The notes under the pieces were generated by a model. That model had not been told where the DNA came from. It made no database searches and was given only the letters and a program-made list of their open reading frames with translations. The position numbers and the translations under genes were made by a program. Positions 22,328-32,999 of a stretch of 64,000 bases of DNA are shown in pieces. Each line of letters opens with the position of its first letter. The stretch's first letter is position 1. This DNA is from Plasmopara viticola. Its lineage: Eukaryota > Oomycota > Peronosporomycetes > Peronosporales > Peronosporaceae. The stretch lies in assembly GCA_001695595.3 (NCBI GenBank), contig MBPM02000013.1, positions 1,116,001 through 1,180,000 of the forward strand, given 5' to 3'.

Positions 22328-24091
22328 TTAAGTGGCCTCGGGAATCGTCCACGTAGCCGGAATAGGACCATTATCATTGATTATCTCGCGATGGCATGAC
22401 CACACGAGCTTAATAGCTTCTGGCGTGCCGATACCGCCAGCGCACGGATCGCCGGCCGGGCCAAACCAGTGGTTTTGGGGTGCACCCGTAGTTCTAGCGC
22501 GAATACCGCTATAAGTCGTGCCATTCACCGTCGCCGCTAGCACCTCGTTGGTAAAATTTTGGTCGTTTGACACCACAGCAGCAGTCAGGTGAGCGTCCAT
22601 GCGCTCCAGAGCATCCAGGACTTGCGGCAACTCGTTGTTGTCGTATTCGGTCAGAATTTGAAACGGGCCGAAAATCTCCGTCGTCACAAGCTCAAAGTTC
22701 TTGGGGTCAGCAAACTCTTTGAGCGGCACAAAAATCGCAGTAGGCTTGATTGCACCATACTTCTTTGGAATCGTATGATTCTTGAGCTCTTCAGCACCAA
22801 AGGCAACACGTGCTCCCGGGATCTTCAGCAAAGCCGCAGCGTGGTCAAGCATACGCTCCGTCGTGACCGTAAGCACAGGACCAATGGTAAGATCCGAGAG
22901 CTTGCGTCGAGAAGCAAGCTCAGCAAGCTTCTTTTCCAGACCAGCTTTGACCCAATTTTTGTGCATAAAGAGAACTGATTGCGCCGAACACTTTTGTCCC
23001 GAGCAAGCGTACGCATCCTGAACAAGCAAGTGTTAGAGTGACGGACAAAACCTTTGGAGCTATGCAAGCAAATGAACCTGATCAGAAGTCCAAGCCACAT
23101 AGTCGAAGTCGCGGACGTCAGGGCCCAAAACCTTCCAGTCAAAACCAGCATCCTCAAGCTTGACGCGGCCATTCAAGTCCTTTGCAAGCTTCTCGGCAAC
23201 AGTCTGTGAGCTGTAATATATACATGAAACCACTCGATAAGTCACTACAACTTTATTTGTGTTCAAGTGGACGTACCCTGTGAATAGCGTGTTGCGCGGT
23301 TTAATTTGCAACAGCAAATCGTTCATTACCGCACCGTCAGAATTGATAAAATCCACGTCCGTCATTGGCATGCCACATTCGTGCAACAAGCGTAGAGTTT
23401 CCTGCATGACGATCGACACCTTTGAGTCTACCTTTAGTAATACCTTATTCCCCATAAACAGAGCGCCCATCATCTGAAGCAAAGGTATCTCAATAGGAAA
23501 GTTGAATGGCGTGATCAATGCGACGGGACCATATGGCCAACGGTGGCCGTGACTAGTCTGCCCAAGATGGTCACCCGGTACACCAAACGAGCGCGCTAAA
23601 AAGCGAACCTGGTCTCCAGAAAAGTTCTCGAGGAACTTGCCCGTGACTTTGACTTCATTACGAGCCTGAAAATAGCTCTTGGGAGATGTTCGCTGCACCA
23701 GTCTTGCGAAATAATCAGCCACCTTCTCCTCACGAAACATAGCGCCGGCCTTGGCGCTCACTTGTCCGTACATGACGTAGCGCTCGACGTTTTTGAATGG
23801 ATTGTGCAGACCATGCTTAGGGCAGCTGGTCATGCTTTCCACAAAAGATGAAAGTTCATTCTTCTGTGTGAGTGGCATGGTCATGAAAGCCTCGCCGTTT
23901 AGCGGATCCACGATCGTCTCTGTCTTGTTGGTCTTGGTCCACGTGCCGTTTACGAGGTTAAAACCATCGGTAGGATTGGCACCGCTAAAGTCTGGGTCCA
24001 CTGTTGCAAACGATGGTAGCGATGATATGGCACGAGTTGCGCTATAGGAACGATGCGACGCGAGCACGGAGATGGCGCGCAGTGAGGACAT
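22328..24091 (-). CDS. P5CDH: Delta-1-pyrroline-5-carboxylate dehydrogenase, mitochondrial, ALDH12 type
   Basis: Three exons (23277-24091, 23078-23210, 22328-23017) give 545 residues. The enzyme oxidises glutamate semialdehyde/P5C to glutamate with NAD+ in proline catabolism. The N-terminus (RAISVLASHRSYSATRAIS) has the basic, hydroxylated look of a mitochondrial presequence. Family motifs include YGPVALITPFNFPIEIPLLQ (cofactor-binding Rossmann part), LLKVDSKVSIV, FTGSQTVAEKLAKDL, RVKLEDAGFDWKVLGPD, and the catalytic-cysteine segment DAYACSGQKCSAQS. The sequence LEDAGFDWKVLGPD followed by a DYVAW motif identifies the plant-type ALDH12 branch rather than animal ALDH4. The intron at 23211-23276 splits the FTG motif, and the one at 23018-23077 lies just before DAYACSGQ. 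Confidence 0.93.
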
Positions 24092-24418
24092 GGTGTTTGG
24101 CTCGCCGAAGGCTCAATTAAATGCAAGAGTGTAAAATTGATCTGAAAGGTACGATAGCCTGATTTACTAGATATGATATGTCGCGGTATCCTCAAGCACA
24201 TAGCCACTGTTGCTAATTGCTTCGGTATAGTGACATTGCGGTTGGCTTGTAAAATCTTCGGGATGATAAAATGACATGTAAGAGGCAATGAATAGCTGTC
24301 AATCATTATGTGAGCAATTGCAGCGCAGATAACCGCCGAAAATTGATTGTGTCACGAGCTGATTGGCTTTAATTTGTAGTGATACATAATACGGAGCAGC
24401 GAGACAGGCCCGTGGCTT
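24092..24418. other. 5' flank of the ALDH12 gene
   Basis: No coding signal was recognised. The promoter of the minus-strand ALDH12 gene presumably lies just beyond 24091. From about 24350 the sequence begins to resemble the tRNA-repeat spacer seen at 42-47 kb. Confidence 0.4.
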
Positions 24419-25330
24419 GTGGATTCACTGAGATGTAAGCCCGAATCGCGAAACTCAAAGTCCTTAGTGCTAATTTTTACATCCCAATTGTCGTGGCCCC
24501 CAATACCTTTTTACCACAAAATGTGTCTAAAGTACAACAACAATCGTCACGATCATTCTACTTATAGCGCACAAGATGTAGTTACTAGACACCGATCGCG
24601 AGATAGAAGTCCAAAATACTAATTATTACAATTTAAAGCGTTAGCTTTCCCCTATTCTCTCAAGGCGTAATAAACACTTATCGTATCTTTTAGTGCCGTC
24701 ACAACAATACGGCACACCTTCATTGTACGGGCACCGCTACTACATATTTGACGCCAGACTTTGCTAATTGCTTTGCTACAGGTAGTGGTAATCATTCCGC
24801 GGCTTTCAATTTCTCGTAATACATCCCCGACATTTAGAGACCGCGGATTAGTCTTAAAGAAAATCTAGATATTCTTCAAGTTGATCGTTTTGATTGAGCT
24901 TTATCCTAGAGCGATACAGGTGGGACAGCAATTTTGTCCGGCTCGCTGAACTTAGAGTCCAGCCTGCTGATAGTTACATGATAAATGTCACTTGTAAATT
25001 GACCATACAACAACAAGCGTCACTATTGCATTCTCGACGCTTTGATAGCGCACACGATATAGCTCCCACCGTATTCGATTTTGGATTGATGAATTCTAAA
25101 ATAGAGTGCTAATTATTAAAGTATCAGAGGCTCTATTTATTTAAGCTATAGTATGCGTGTAATCTTGATGCCGTCAAGACCATACGACACATCTATTGTA
25201 TGTTAGTACCAGACACTGCCACAACACCGTTGGCCTCTGACTTTGTTACAAGCTATTTATAGTGATTTTTTCTATACGTAGGTCTCAAATCTGTGTAATG
25301 ATTACACAGAATGTTAATAATTGCGATTTA
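24419..25330 (-). repeat. Ancient relics of the tRNA-Gln repeat unit (about two units)
   Basis: Four decayed minus-oriented tRNA-Gln-like blocks can be placed at about 24425-24484, 24580-24640, 24919-24983 and 25061-25130. Each keeps bits of the anticodon arm (ACTCAAAGTCC, TTAGAGTCCAG) and of the 5' half (GTGCTAATTATTA). Between them are spacer words shared with the array at 42-64 kb, for example ACAACAAGCGTCAC, CTTTGATAGCGCACAC and CCATACGACACATCTATTGT. None could encode a functional tRNA. Order and orientation match the decayed arm at 42-47 kb. Confidence 0.7.
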
Positions 25331-27296
25331 TCGCCAGGAGCTCGATAGTGTTAGGGCTGATCGTTTCTATTAAACTTCTGGGTATCAAAAGAGTAATATT
25401 ATTCGGCTTATTCAATAATTTGGCCGCAGCAGGTGCTATTCAATGCGTTTCAATCTTCGTACGTTAGGGATACATGAAAAGCTTGGAAACAACGCGCAGT
25501 CTGTTGTTATACTGATAACAACCGTCGGAAGATTTCGCGCTGCTTCAGACACAGATAACACGCAGACCTTAATTTTTCGTAAAAGCCGTTCATTAAGGCA
25601 GCTGGTGGAGCCTACAGCAAAGATAAATTCTCTTGATTTGGACGCAGTTAGTAAGACGTCTGTTTGCGCAAAAGCGGATTTAGTGGGTACCCGAGAGTGA
25701 CAAAGACATTACTCGTTTGACTCTTTCTTAGCTTTATTCCAGGATTTCATTCTGCTGATCGCCCACTATTATGAGGCTTGTGCTCAGGCTGTCAAGGGAC
25801 TAGGCGGGCGACACTCGTTAGTCATCTTTGCTGACCAATTGGGCAAGGGACTCTTTTAGCAACTGTGCCAGACATAGTCGACTGTGGTGATAGATTCATT
25901 TGTCTTTGACCATGACCTTTACTTTACAAATATTATTTTTAAAGTTACATTAAGTTTCATAACTCGAATCATCAGCAAATAGCGCACATATACGACGAAG
26001 GTCAAGCCGTGAATTGACTACCCAGTACGTAGAGAGCGACAACAGCCTCGTTGCATCCCTGCTATGACTAAGTGCGCGAGGAAAGTTTTCTGTTAGCGCA
26101 TTTAGCGTTACATCTAAGACGTTAGCGACTTCTCTGGCTTCATAGCCAATTTGATACAAAGTACCGGTACAGCACATCACAACGGCAACAGCAAGACTAG
26201 CGAACCCACTGAAATGAGGTAAGAAGCTCGAGCTTGCTACACCAAGCAATGCGCAAGTGGCAAAATGGAGGGCAAAAAAATCACGTATTTGTTATCTAGC
26301 TCGAATTTGAGTTTCAGAGTCAAAAATGTCGTTAGAAAAATGTTTTAGTTGGGTTTACGATGGCTGCAAAGATATTGCGGCAGCTGACCTGATAAAGAAG
26401 CTCCGATAATGGCATGGGTATACATCCAACCATACCATTTTACCGTAGTTGAAACGCATACCTTTTGTGCCATGTTACACTGTAACAGTCTGAGCCCTGT
26501 CGCCACGTTTTTTAACTCTTCGTATGACGCCAGTAACTACTACGACATACAAGGCGTGTGAAAAGTCCTCAGGTCCGATCATTTTTCAGTCAAGCACTTT
26601 CAAGTGCGTTTTTGGTATCTTGCAACTAGCGACCTACGCACGCAATTATATATGAGTAACGGTAGAAGCCTGCACGCACGCTCATACAACTTGATCTATA
26701 ATCGCTGGTAAGTCGTTAGTGACGGAACGAGTGTAGCACACGTTTCGTACAGTACTGGACCAGTTCGAAATTATCGGAACAACCGCTACACTCGCCGACT
26801 TATAGCGACTTAGGGAAGCGACGCAATGCCACAATTGGAAATAACAAGCATCGGCCAGACTCTCTTTCGCGATCGCAATCACTCACACAGTCGACCCGTG
26901 CAAGTCCAAGATGCTGCTCGCTAAACTATTAGTACAAATTGGTTCTAATGACTGCCAACTAAATGAAGAGAGCAGGCATGAGCTACTACGGAGGGGAGCC
27001 GTCGGCCGCCGCTGCGCCGTCGTGGGTTTGCCAGTAAATATCCTCACTGCTATCGCAAAGACCGTGACGCTTCAGCGGTAACACAGCCACGAGATGTGTC
27101 GCCGTGCAACTAATATTTATAATAAGCTTAACTCGAAAAATAAGATCGCGATTGATTCACCCACACTGAAGATACTTTGATAGTCGGAATCGAATTCTTG
27201 TCCAAAGCGGCACATCGTAAAGAATACCTTTAGAAAAATTTGTGCCTGCACATTGCATACCCTAGCAAGTAAAACAATCCAAAAAGAGCATCGTAT
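25331..27296. other. Gene-poor region
   Basis: No intact gene. A 99-codon minus-strand frame at 25950-26249 has a hydrophobic start and a helical segment (YEAREVANVLDVTLNALTE), but no identifiable family and no neighbours that would extend it. Other frames are short. Confidence 0.35.
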
Positions 27297-29012
27297 CTAC
27301 AGTTCCTCCAGCTCCCAAGCTAACGCATGGTTCGATGCGTCCTCGGACAAAATCTGCGCAGCAGGCTCATCATCTTTCATTGCTAAGTCGTCGAGCAATT
27401 CGTGCAATTCCACCGCCGGAGCACCGAGATCGTCCTCTTCCATGTCATCGCTCTCCTCCACTTGTTTTAACACCTTAGACTCGTCCTTGTATAAATTTAT
27501 CTGTGACCGCAGTTCCTTGTCTTCTTCAAGTTCGTCCAAAAAGTGTTCATAGTCCTGTTCCTCTTTCGATACATCAGCCTTACGAATGGGGCCAGTCTGC
27601 TCCACACCCTCTAGTTTTTTCAACTTCCAATTACGTGCACGTTTTTGAATTCTGCGTGGAAATAACTTCTTCACAAGCACCACATCAGGCATCGAAACGC
27701 CCGACTGCACAAGCGGCACAAGATCAGCGTCATTGAACACAGCAGACGTTAGATCATAACCTCGCGCGGAGTCACCAACATGCAGGATCATGCCGAGGTG
27801 GCTCACAGTACGTAAACGAGTATCATTGACTCCAAAATCAGCGTCACGAACAACTTCCAGATCAGCCAGTCGAGTCTTGCGACTTGAACGGATTGCACGG
27901 CCTCCACTAAATGGAATAGCCATTGGATTTGAGTCGAGGACGGTAAAATCGGACATGGCCTTAATCGACCGCAATGCTTGAAATGGGTACCGCCAGTATT
28001 TCTCGGAATCGATCTCGGCCACTTGAGTAGTTAAAGGGTCGATAATGTGAATTGAAGAAGTGACCGATTGAATGAGGCACAGGCACGAGATATTACCAAG
28101 CATACGAGCCAGCTTGATTGGAAGCACCACAAGGTCGTCTTTGCACACGGGGGCAATCTCGACAGCAAACGTAAACTTGTAGTTGTGCGTGTTGCTGTGA
28201 TTATCAGCAGAAATGAGCTTCTTGGCAGTCTTCACCTTCATAGGCACAGACTCTTGTAAAAAGTCGACAAAACGCAGTGCGTGATTGCGCTCCGAAAAGA
28301 AAAAGTCCACACCATCTGGGTGAGACTCGATGTTTGTGGTCTTTTCATGAGCTCGGTGTTTCAAAACAAGCTGCTCTAAGAAAAAAAATGTGCGCTTGTG
28401 ATCCACGCGCTGACGCACCTGCACCACGGCGCGCCAAGATTGATTGGCAAACGAAGATTGACAGGCATCACACTGCTGGTTCCGTACGACAAAGGTGACA
28501 ACAAATGATTGCTGCATGATAATCTTGCTTAAAACTTCCTTTTGCACCGTCAACTTGAGCTTCAGACGACGCGAGTGCGGCTCTGTCCACACCCAGTTGG
28601 CATCAATAAGCTTAACGCGATTAAGATTATTGATCTTCTTCAAACACAAAGCCAGGAGCTCACGCGACTCGAGATCAGCAGTTACCCAGGATGGACGCGA
28701 CCAGCGCATGCAACCTCGGCACTGGTGAATAATCACCTCTTTTGGAATACCCTCGGTCACGTCTACTTGTGACTTGAGACAAGTAATACACGTATTGGCC
28801 GCGTTTGCCACGATGGGTGTCGCACATATGCAACACAAACTGCAAGCGACACAAGCAAGAGGTCAGTGTATGCTCATGGGGTATGATAGGCGTTAGTTTG
28901 TCTAATATCATCGCATGTGGCTGGCCAATTGATATGATTGATAAAGTAAACACTTATTAGATAATCTCGGTGCTTACATGGTGGGCATGTGGCTCGACAT
29001 GGTGGTCATCAT
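27297..29012 (-). CDS. NMD3: 60S ribosomal subunit export adaptor NMD3
   Basis: A short first exon (28978-29012) supplies about 12 residues starting MMTTMSSHMPT and is spliced over a 138-base intron to exon 2 (27297-28839), giving 525 residues. NMD3 binds nascent 60S subunits and carries the nuclear export signal for CRM1. The N-terminal zinc ribbons are visible as LCCICATPI, NTCITCLKS, IIHQCRGCMRW and later NQQCDACQSSF. The KRTFFFLEQLVLKH and PDGVDFFFSERNHALRFVDFL segments are typical of the family, as is MPDVVLVKKLFPRR near residue 405. The acidic, leucine-containing C-terminus (about residues 440-525, VELHELLDDLAM) fits the export-signal region. Several ATGs in exon 1 could serve as the start; the first is given. 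Confidence 0.93.
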
Positions 29013-29152
29013 GACGTCTTGATACGCAGCAACAGCGATCGAAGAGCGAATGGGTGGTAAGCCTGTTGACCAATGAAAAAAATATTATGTTGGCGAATTA
29101 AATGGCTAGAATCTATTATTGGTCAGAAACCTTTCGCTGACTCTTATTAAGA
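29013..29152. promoter_or_regulatory. Short bidirectional promoter region, NMD3 / RPB12
   Basis: Only 140 bases separate the divergent start codons of NMD3 (minus) and RPB12 (plus), so both core promoters must lie here or overlap the coding starts. No initiator could be assigned with confidence. Confidence 0.5.
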
Positions 29153-29362
29153 ATGGACGGTGGAGCAACACCTGCGGCTGGCGGCGCCGGCAATGGCGCA
29201 GGCGCATCCATGATCAAGGATCCCGAGATTAAATACATATGTGGCGATTGCGGTATTGTCAACTACCTTTCGGCACGCGACCCCATCCGCTGTCGCGCGT
29301 GTGGCTACCGTATCATGTACAAGGCGCGGACCAAGCGCCTCATCCAGTTCGAAGCTCGGTGA
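29153..29362 (+). CDS. RPB12: RNA polymerase I/II/III shared subunit RPB12 (ABC10-alpha)
   Basis: A 69-residue intronless gene. After a Gly/Ala-rich leader of about 20 residues comes the conserved core: [13 protein letters not shown] with the first Cxx[21 protein letters not shown] with the second CxxC, and the C-terminal end RLIQFEAR. The four cysteines bind one zinc. The protein bridges RPB3 and RPB2-type subunits and is shared by all three nuclear polymerases. Length and motif spacing are standard apart from the glycine-rich leader, and the ATG at 29153 is the only reasonable start. It is divergent to NMD3 and converges on UTP6, whose stop lies about 125 bases further on. Confidence 0.95.
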   Translation: MDGGATPAAGGAGNGAGASMIKDPEIKYICGDCGIVNYLSARDPIRCRACGYRIMYKARTKRLIQFEAR

Positions 29363-29488
29363 ACATGCAGACACCGGCCAGACGGCGGTAGCAATCAATT
29401 GCTCACTCGCGATGTTGTTAATAGATACTTTGCTTGTCAAAACTTGTTTTGTGATGTCTTATTACTTTGACTCCTACACAACAATAGC

Positions 29489-31495
29489 CTATATGCCCGT
29501 ATAGACAAACTGCATGAGGGCAGGAGACTCCTTCCACACGCGTAGAGCACGCTGCTGCACGCGAGTAGCATCAGCGAACAGTCCCAGACGATCGGACAGA
29601 CAGCGCACATACCGCACCCAAACTTCTTCGTGCGACGAGCCAAATAACTCGACGAGTTTCTCAAATAATTTGCGCACCTGAGCCACGTTTACTGACGTCG
29701 CGGAAGATTCAATGTCCACACATAGCAAAAGGAATGAATATGTTTCAGGGGAAGGCAAAAACTGCTCGTCCACCATAAATTTGGTGTACAACGCGCGGAC
29801 CTGTTCAAGTGAGCGGTGAGAATTTATACTTGCACTCCAGGCCACAAACTGCTGTCGCAGTGCGCTCCATTGTGTCGAACCACGCTTTAGAGTGCCAAGA
29901 GCAATCGTGAACGCCTTTTCAATTAGGCTCGGAGACTCGCCACAGCTAATGTGCAGCTGGAGAATGCGGCTATGTATCGCAAACTGTGCGTCGTAATCCT
30001 CTGTAGCAATCTTCATCAGAGCGGTCTTCAATACCGACAGCGCAGTCATCAATGACGAGCTGTCAGAGTCAGCAAATCTTGTCTGCGAGTCTCGTGAGGT
30101 GCGGCGACGCTTAGTCGAAGGCGGACGTCTTGACCTCCCTTCGGTACAGTCTGCATGAAGCACGAGCTGGGACTGCAGTAGCCACATCTTTGACGACTGA
30201 GGCAGCCACTCGTCGCAGATCTTGCGTGCAATTAAAAGTGCCTCATTCGTACCGTCAGTGCGATGAATTAAATCCACATACTTTATGGCGAGAGATGGAG
30301 TACTTGACTCGGAAAAGGCAAAGTCCCTAAGCTTAGCTCGTGCATACTCAAGCAGGAATGCTGTTCGACTGGAGGAAGCTAAGCGAGTCACAATCCAGTC
30401 CGCGAAAAGCTCTTTTATAAAAATGGTGTTCAGCTGGGCAACGCTGGCCTCAAATGTGTGCACAACCGTCTTCTCGGCCTGACGCTCAGCCTCAGACACA
30501 CTAGTCGCATTTTCTTCTGACGACTCTGCCGCGGCACTGTTTCGAAGTAACGAAAGGGGGCGTAAAGCTTTTGTAGCATGCACCTCCTCGTTTTGAGAAA
30601 AATTGTCTAAACAGTCTTTCAATATAAAATCCGACACTTCAGCAGCCATGATCGGGCCGAAAAGGTCACGAATTTTGACAAACTTAAGTCGGAATGCCAC
30701 ATCGTTTGGAATGGCAGTCACTGCGTTTGTGTACACGATCTTCGCGATCGCACCCTGTAGTATGAGCTTTCTAGCATTCATCTTGGCTATTAACTCGTCC
30801 GATACATCTTCTTGGACACTTTTTTCTTCAGGAAGCTCCTCTATCAGAACAGTTGCTTCGTCGTTATCCACAGACTTTGCTGCTTCCTCGTCTAAACGCA
30901 ATACCAGACGACGCATCGTCAGCTTCTGCACGTACAGCAGCTCCAACCGAAAGTACTCGAGCCAAAGCTTCTGACTGTGCTTGTTGAGCCGAATGGCACG
31001 CTGCATGAGCACACGCGCCGAGTCTACATTGAGATTGACCTCAAATTCGTACGACGCCGCTTCGATCCATAGCTCGGCGCTGCGCGGGTGCGACTGTAAC
31101 GCTCTAGAGAAAACGGCAGACAGCACGCGACTGCTTCCTTCCCTTTTACAAAATGCCACGTACTGCAGCCAGAGCTCGACGCTACCGCGGTGCTTAAACA
31201 GCACGCGGTCAAAGATGTTGTGTACACGCTTAATACCAGCCGTATCGCCCAAAGTCACCTTAACAAGGCCTAAACGCTCTTTACGCGCCGCACGTAGCGC
31301 ATCCAATTTAAGTTCGTACTCGACGTAGCGCATGGCATCAATCTTGCGCATAGGTACGCGCTTTAGCGAGTATTCAAAGCCACGGCGCTTGTCTACAATT
31401 TGGCGAATTTCGTCCGTTGAAAAAAGCTTGCGAGCTTCGAGATCCTCAAGCTCAGGTACCATTTTTTCCATCGCAATCTGTACCATGTCCGCCAT
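29489..31495 (-). CDS. UTP6: U3 snoRNP / small-subunit processome protein UTP6
   Basis: The frame is open further upstream, but the ATG at 31495 gives MADMVQIAMEKMVPELEDLE, the typical UTP6 N-terminus, so 668 residues are called. Diagnostic features are the early RKLFSTDEIRQIVDKRRGFEY segment and HAT (half-a-TPR) repeats with WLQYVAFCKREG, LWIEAASYEFEVN and LWLEYFRLELLYVQKL. Further HAT repeats follow in the C-terminal half (WSALRQQFVAW, EEVWVRYVRCLSD). UTP6 belongs to the UtpB subcomplex that assembles on the 5' external spacer of pre-rRNA in the nucleolus. A stretch around residue 480 (RSRRPPSTKRRR) is basic and may be a nuclear signal. The gene has no intron. Confidence 0.9.
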   Translation of the reverse strand: MADMVQIAMEKMVPELEDLEARKLFSTDEIRQIVDKRRGFEYSLKRVPMRKIDAMRYVEYELKLDALRAARKERLGLVKVTLGDTAGIKRVHNIFDRVLFKHRGSVELWLQYVAFCKREGSSRVLSAVFSRALQSHPRSAELWIEAASYEFEVNLNVDSARVLMQRAIRLNKHSQKLWLEYFRLELLYVQKLTMRRLVLRLDEEAAKSVDNDEATVLIEELPEEKSVQEDVSDELIAKMNARKLILQGAIAKIVYTNAVTAIPNDVAFRLKFVKIRDLFGPIMAAEVSDFILKDCLDNFSQNEEVHATKALRPLSLLRNSAAAESSEENATSVSEAERQAEKTVVHTFEASVAQLNTIFIKELFADWIVTRLASSSRTAFLLEYARAKLRDFAFSESSTPSLAIKYVDLIHRTDGTNEALLIARKICDEWLPQSSKMWLLQSQLVLHADCTEGRSRRPPSTKRRRTSRDSQTRFADSDSSSLMTALSVLKTALMKIATEDYDAQFAIHSRILQLHISCGESPSLIEKAFTIALGTLKRGSTQWSALRQQFVAWSASINSHRSLEQVRALYTKFMVDEQFLPSPETYSFLLLCVDIESSATSVNVAQVRKLFEKLVELFGSSHEEVWVRYVRCLSDRLGLFADATRVQQRALRVWKESPALMQFVYTGI

Positions 31496-31654
31496 GATGG
31501 AAGAGTCGCAGCAACTTCGTCCTCCTTCTAGTCTGAGTGTGGAAGACAAAGATGGTTGGGCGTGACGTAAATCGCACTTAAGGAACGAGCCGTGCCACAT
31601 AATTTACACATTTTGAGCGAAAACCAGCTTTGATTTAGTAGGTAGTACGTTGGC
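31496..31654. promoter_or_regulatory. Short bidirectional promoter region, UTP6 / metaxin-like gene
   Basis: About 160 bases separate the two divergent start codons. A pyrimidine/T-rich motif TTACACATTTTGAG near 31604-31617 resembles the oomycete initiator (CA followed by T-run) and could start the plus-strand transcript; this is tentative. Confidence 0.4.
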
Positions 31655-32955
31655 ATGTTTTTAGAGGACCGCTTCCACCCACTTGGGCCGGATGCCGATC
31701 GTCTCCACGACGATTTAGTCGAAGTGATAGACTTGAATTACACTCCTAAAACTTCTGCTGAGTTAGGATCCACGCTTGTGCTGCACCAATTTCTGCCCGC
31801 GTGGGACGTACAAGCTTACCTTCGAGTTGCGGGTATCCAGTTGCACGTGCACAACTCCAAGTATCCTGTATACGAGGCTACTGGTACGATACTTAATTAG
31901 AAAAGTAGACAACTGGTCGCAGAGATTTTGATCGTATGCATTGTTGTCGACAGGCGAATTGCCGCAGTTGAGTGATGGTAACTTTTTGCTGCCCAAAGAA
32001 GAGATTATCATGCACTTGCAGACGGTAAGAAGGCTACTGTCTAAATATCGTGTCTGCTGCCAAACTAACGACTGTATTTGATGTTCAGTTTCATAAGGAC
32101 ATTGACGAATTCTTAAGTGATGCTCAGCGTAGCGAGTCGTACGCGTATCGTTCAATGCTGATCGAGAAGCTGCAGCGTGTAATGCTGTATTGCCGCTGGG
32201 TCGACTCAGCCACATACCGTGAAGTCACGCGTCCGCACATGAAGCGCCATCTTCCATTTCCATTAAACCTTTTTTTGCCCAAAAAAATGCACCTAGATGC
32301 AATGGAGAGGCTGCGTGTGTATGGCATTTCGACTAAGGAGCAGGCTTACGTTATTGCTCGCGACTGTTACACGGCACTCAACACGAAGCTGGAAAGCGCG
32401 GGTACACCGTTTTTCTTTGGAGATCAGCCAAGTGCTTTGGACGTCGCAGTGTTCGGCCACATTGTTGATGCATTGGGCAATACGCAGCTAATGGCGACAG
32501 TACATCAACATTCTCCACTGCTCATTTCGCTAGCAGAACGCATTCGTGATACGTACTTCTGTGCTCGTAATGATCAACCCTCGAGTCTCAGTAAAGAAGC
32601 TTTGTATTCAGAGAACCAGCCGAATTACTTTAGTACTACATCGTTAGAAAACGCGTTTATGAAAAAGGTGTCACCGTCATTGCAGGTGGCTTTTTTAAAG
32701 CCTTACCGGACTTTAGACTGGAGTCGTCGAGAATTGGCGTCGGAAATTGCTGAAAAGAAGCAGACAAAAGAGACGGACAACGTTGCGAATGGCGACGAAG
32801 GACACGATGAGCAATTTGAAAAGGGATCTCGTAATGTAATTATCGGCGCTATTGCAGCTTTGGGACTATATGCGTTGGCTGTGCTCCCTGTAGTCGTGCA
32901 GTTGGACGACGAAGACGATCACGAGGACGACGAGGATAATCAAGACAACGAATAG
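31655..32955 (+). CDS. Metaxin/SAM37-like mitochondrial outer-membrane import protein
   Basis: Three exons (31655-31883, 31954-32024, 32089-32955) give 388 residues. The N-terminal domain is thioredoxin-like, as in metaxins: LVLHQFLPAWDVQAYLRVAG, NSKYPVYEATGELPQLSDG and FLLPKEEIIMHLQ. The C-terminal GST-like helical domain contains FFFGDQPSALDVAVFGHIVDAL, matching the GST_C metaxin signature (S-x-LDA). A single hydrophobic segment near the C-terminus (NVIIGAIAALGLYALAVLPV) followed by a very acidic tail fits a tail anchor in the outer membrane. Metaxins work with SAM50 in inserting beta-barrel proteins. The member (metaxin 1, 2 or SAM35/37 equivalent) cannot be decided from sequence alone. 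Confidence 0.8.
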
Positions 32956-32999
32956 AGAACACCATTCTAAAACCACGTTTTTTTTATGGTGTTTACATA

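Noticed and set aside
27253..28772. Several plus-strand frames over NMD3
   Set aside because: They are antisense shadows of a well-conserved gene; serine-rich ones mirror its acidic C-terminus.
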